Below are positions 62,561 through 64,000 of a stretch of DNA of 64,000 nt, piece by piece (position 1 is the stretch's first letter; every line of letters begins with the position of its first letter). The notes below the pieces were generated by a model. That model made no database searches, had not been told where the DNA came from, and was given only the letters and a program-made list of their open reading frames with translations. The stretch is from Spodoptera frugiperda (taxonomy: Eukaryota; Arthropoda; Insecta; Lepidoptera; Noctuidae): NCBI RefSeq assembly GCF_023101765.2, contig NC_064225.1, forward strand, positions 8,234,001-8,298,000, read 5' to 3'. Made by a program: the position numbers and the translations under genes.

Positions 62561-64000
62561 GAACCTATGTCGATACACAATTTTGACGACTGAATATTGA
62601 TCGGATCTTTAGTCAACTGCTTATAGGTAAGAAAAATGTCAACATTATTTCAATAAGCCACAAAATTATGTCAGAAGATGACGCCTTTAGGTGTGCCTGT
62701 GTAACAGATTACACCATCATGCACTCAACAAGAAGATTACATTAATAAACCAAGTAATAACTGCAGAATAATTTACTCTTTAACATACTCGTAGGTTACT
62801 GGTTGAGCTTCACATTTGTATGAAATTTTTGTTGCATGACAAAGGCGTTTTACCGGTTTCATTCTCCGTTCGCTATTACTCACACGGTTGCAGATAAATT
62901 GGCGCTATCTAATTCAATTTGTTCTACTGAACGCTTTTTCATAATTGGAGTATAGAAATTAAGCTGCTCATTCAATTTAATCCGAATTCTTAACACCTTT
63001 TGGTTTGTTCGTACCTATAATTAAAGATTGAAGAAATTGGCGTTGTTTATGCGAAAGCTAAATTTTCTAATCTAGAGGATCTACATTTTCGAAATTGTTT
63101 ATCGATACTTTCGACGGTGGCAATATTGGCGCGCCTATTTCCGTAAACGGAGAATTCCATCGCATACCTTACTATGTATGTACATAAGCATAATATATAT
63201 GTACATACCTACATAAGTCTAGTGGAAGGTGTGCCAAAACCTGTACCAAGGTGAGGCTTCAATAAAAATAAATGTAACTATAAAGATAATTTGTGGTGTT
63301 TTGGCTCTCTTATAAGACCCATTGAAGTCATTGAGGGAGAATTTACGTTCAACAGTAGATATCTCTAGTGACTTACATACTTATTGGGCGATAATATAAT
63401 TTTGGACCCAAGTAACTATCGATGTCCAAAAACCGCGATCAACAACGGAGGAACAGTCATCAAATGTGCCAAAATATTTTAGCAAACTTACAGCGTTCCC
63501 AAAGTCGTCTCCATCAATTACATTGTAGACATAACTTTTGTTATGTAGGTAGTATACACCTTACCTATCTACCTATCAAGTAGGTACTAGTCTTCTAAGA
63601 CGTCATACTCGGACACTTATTGGATAAAATTTCCAGTAAGCATCGCTTGTCATGTCACTAGTTCATAAGCAGATTATGTTCACTCATTTGGCGATATTTG
63701 ATACGCAGAGTATCGCATAGTATTCAAAGAATGAAATATGTACATTACTGAGTAGGTAGGCAGGTAATTATAAATCACGGAAAAATATTATTACACCTAC
63801 CTAATTAAATGTTATGTTAGTTTCCTACCTGCCTTTAATGTCTTGAAAGAATGCCTTTATTTAATTGAATCAGACATCAGTTGATCATAAATTACCTATC
63901 TGTTTTAACGAGTCATATTCATTAACGAAATCTTTAGTTCACTAAACCTAAGCTTAAGTTGGATGGGCTCAGGGTAGATGGGTCATATTGTTATTGACTT
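62561..64000. other. Non-coding, nothing recognised
   Basis: AT-rich with scattered TACCTAC/GTAGGTA runs. No gene or element that I can support. Confidence 0.35.

Overview
The window is eukaryotic nuclear DNA from an insect, almost certainly a moth. It is AT-rich and intron-bearing, and it is saturated with interspersed repeat families that I recognise as typical of Lepidoptera, probably Noctuoidea: a short repeat centred on the antisense reading of a GGGGTGG/CGGCTCGAAAAGC element, tRNA-derived SINEs, Helitrons with CTAG ends, and RTE-like tails. There are no operons and no bacterial or phage signals. This assignment rests on memory of the families, not on a search.

Layout. (1) 690-20541, + strand: four coding exons of ETFBKMT (electron-transfer-flavoprotein beta-subunit lysine methyltransferase), with an 18.4-kb first visible intron (880-19317). 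That intron holds a decayed DIRS-type tyrosine-recombinase retroelement (6354-11609), a small TIR element (2042-2272), several SINE/LINE tails, a Helitron remnant and an R1-clade LINE 3' end. A canonical tRNA-Ala(UGC) lies antisense in the next intron (19557-19628). (2) 22682-35798, - strand: the last three coding exons of an LHFPL-family four-helix membrane protein, convergent with ETFBKMT. Its two visible introns contain two related tandem arrays built around TGACGTCA (109-bp and 74/75-bp units), a PIF/Harbinger derivative with TTA target duplication, a small CAGTA-ended MITE, two perfect hairpins, and an almost complete Ty3/Gypsy element (29475-34686, AAAG target duplication). Upstream LHFPL exons were not found. 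(3) 36-46 kb: no host gene that I can support. It holds repeats, including a hAT-like MITE with 8-bp target duplication nested in one repeat copy and carrying another. (4) 46366-59249, - strand: three intronless full-length tektin genes of about 510 residues, that is, ciliary/sperm-flagellar microtubule inner proteins. Copies 2 and 3 are sisters and copy 1 is more divergent. Between copies 2 and 3 sit an LTR element with apparently identical 325-bp LTRs but a wrecked interior (51848-56683, GAAT target duplication) and a non-LTR RT fragment that begins 10 bp after the stop of tektin copy 3. (5) 59.3-64 kb: a complete non-autonomous Helitron just upstream of tektin copy 3, a possible first coding exon of an unidentified + strand gene (60810-60927), and one more SINE.

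How things relate. The host genes have no evident functional link: mitochondrial protein methylation, a tetraspan membrane protein, and axonemal filaments. Most of the window is mobile-element derived. The observations most worth following up are the DIRS element with intact terminal and internal complementary regions, the LTR pair with no visible divergence around a dead interior, the twin TGACGTCA arrays in adjacent introns of one gene, and the intronless tektin cluster. I see no convincing novel multi-gene system.
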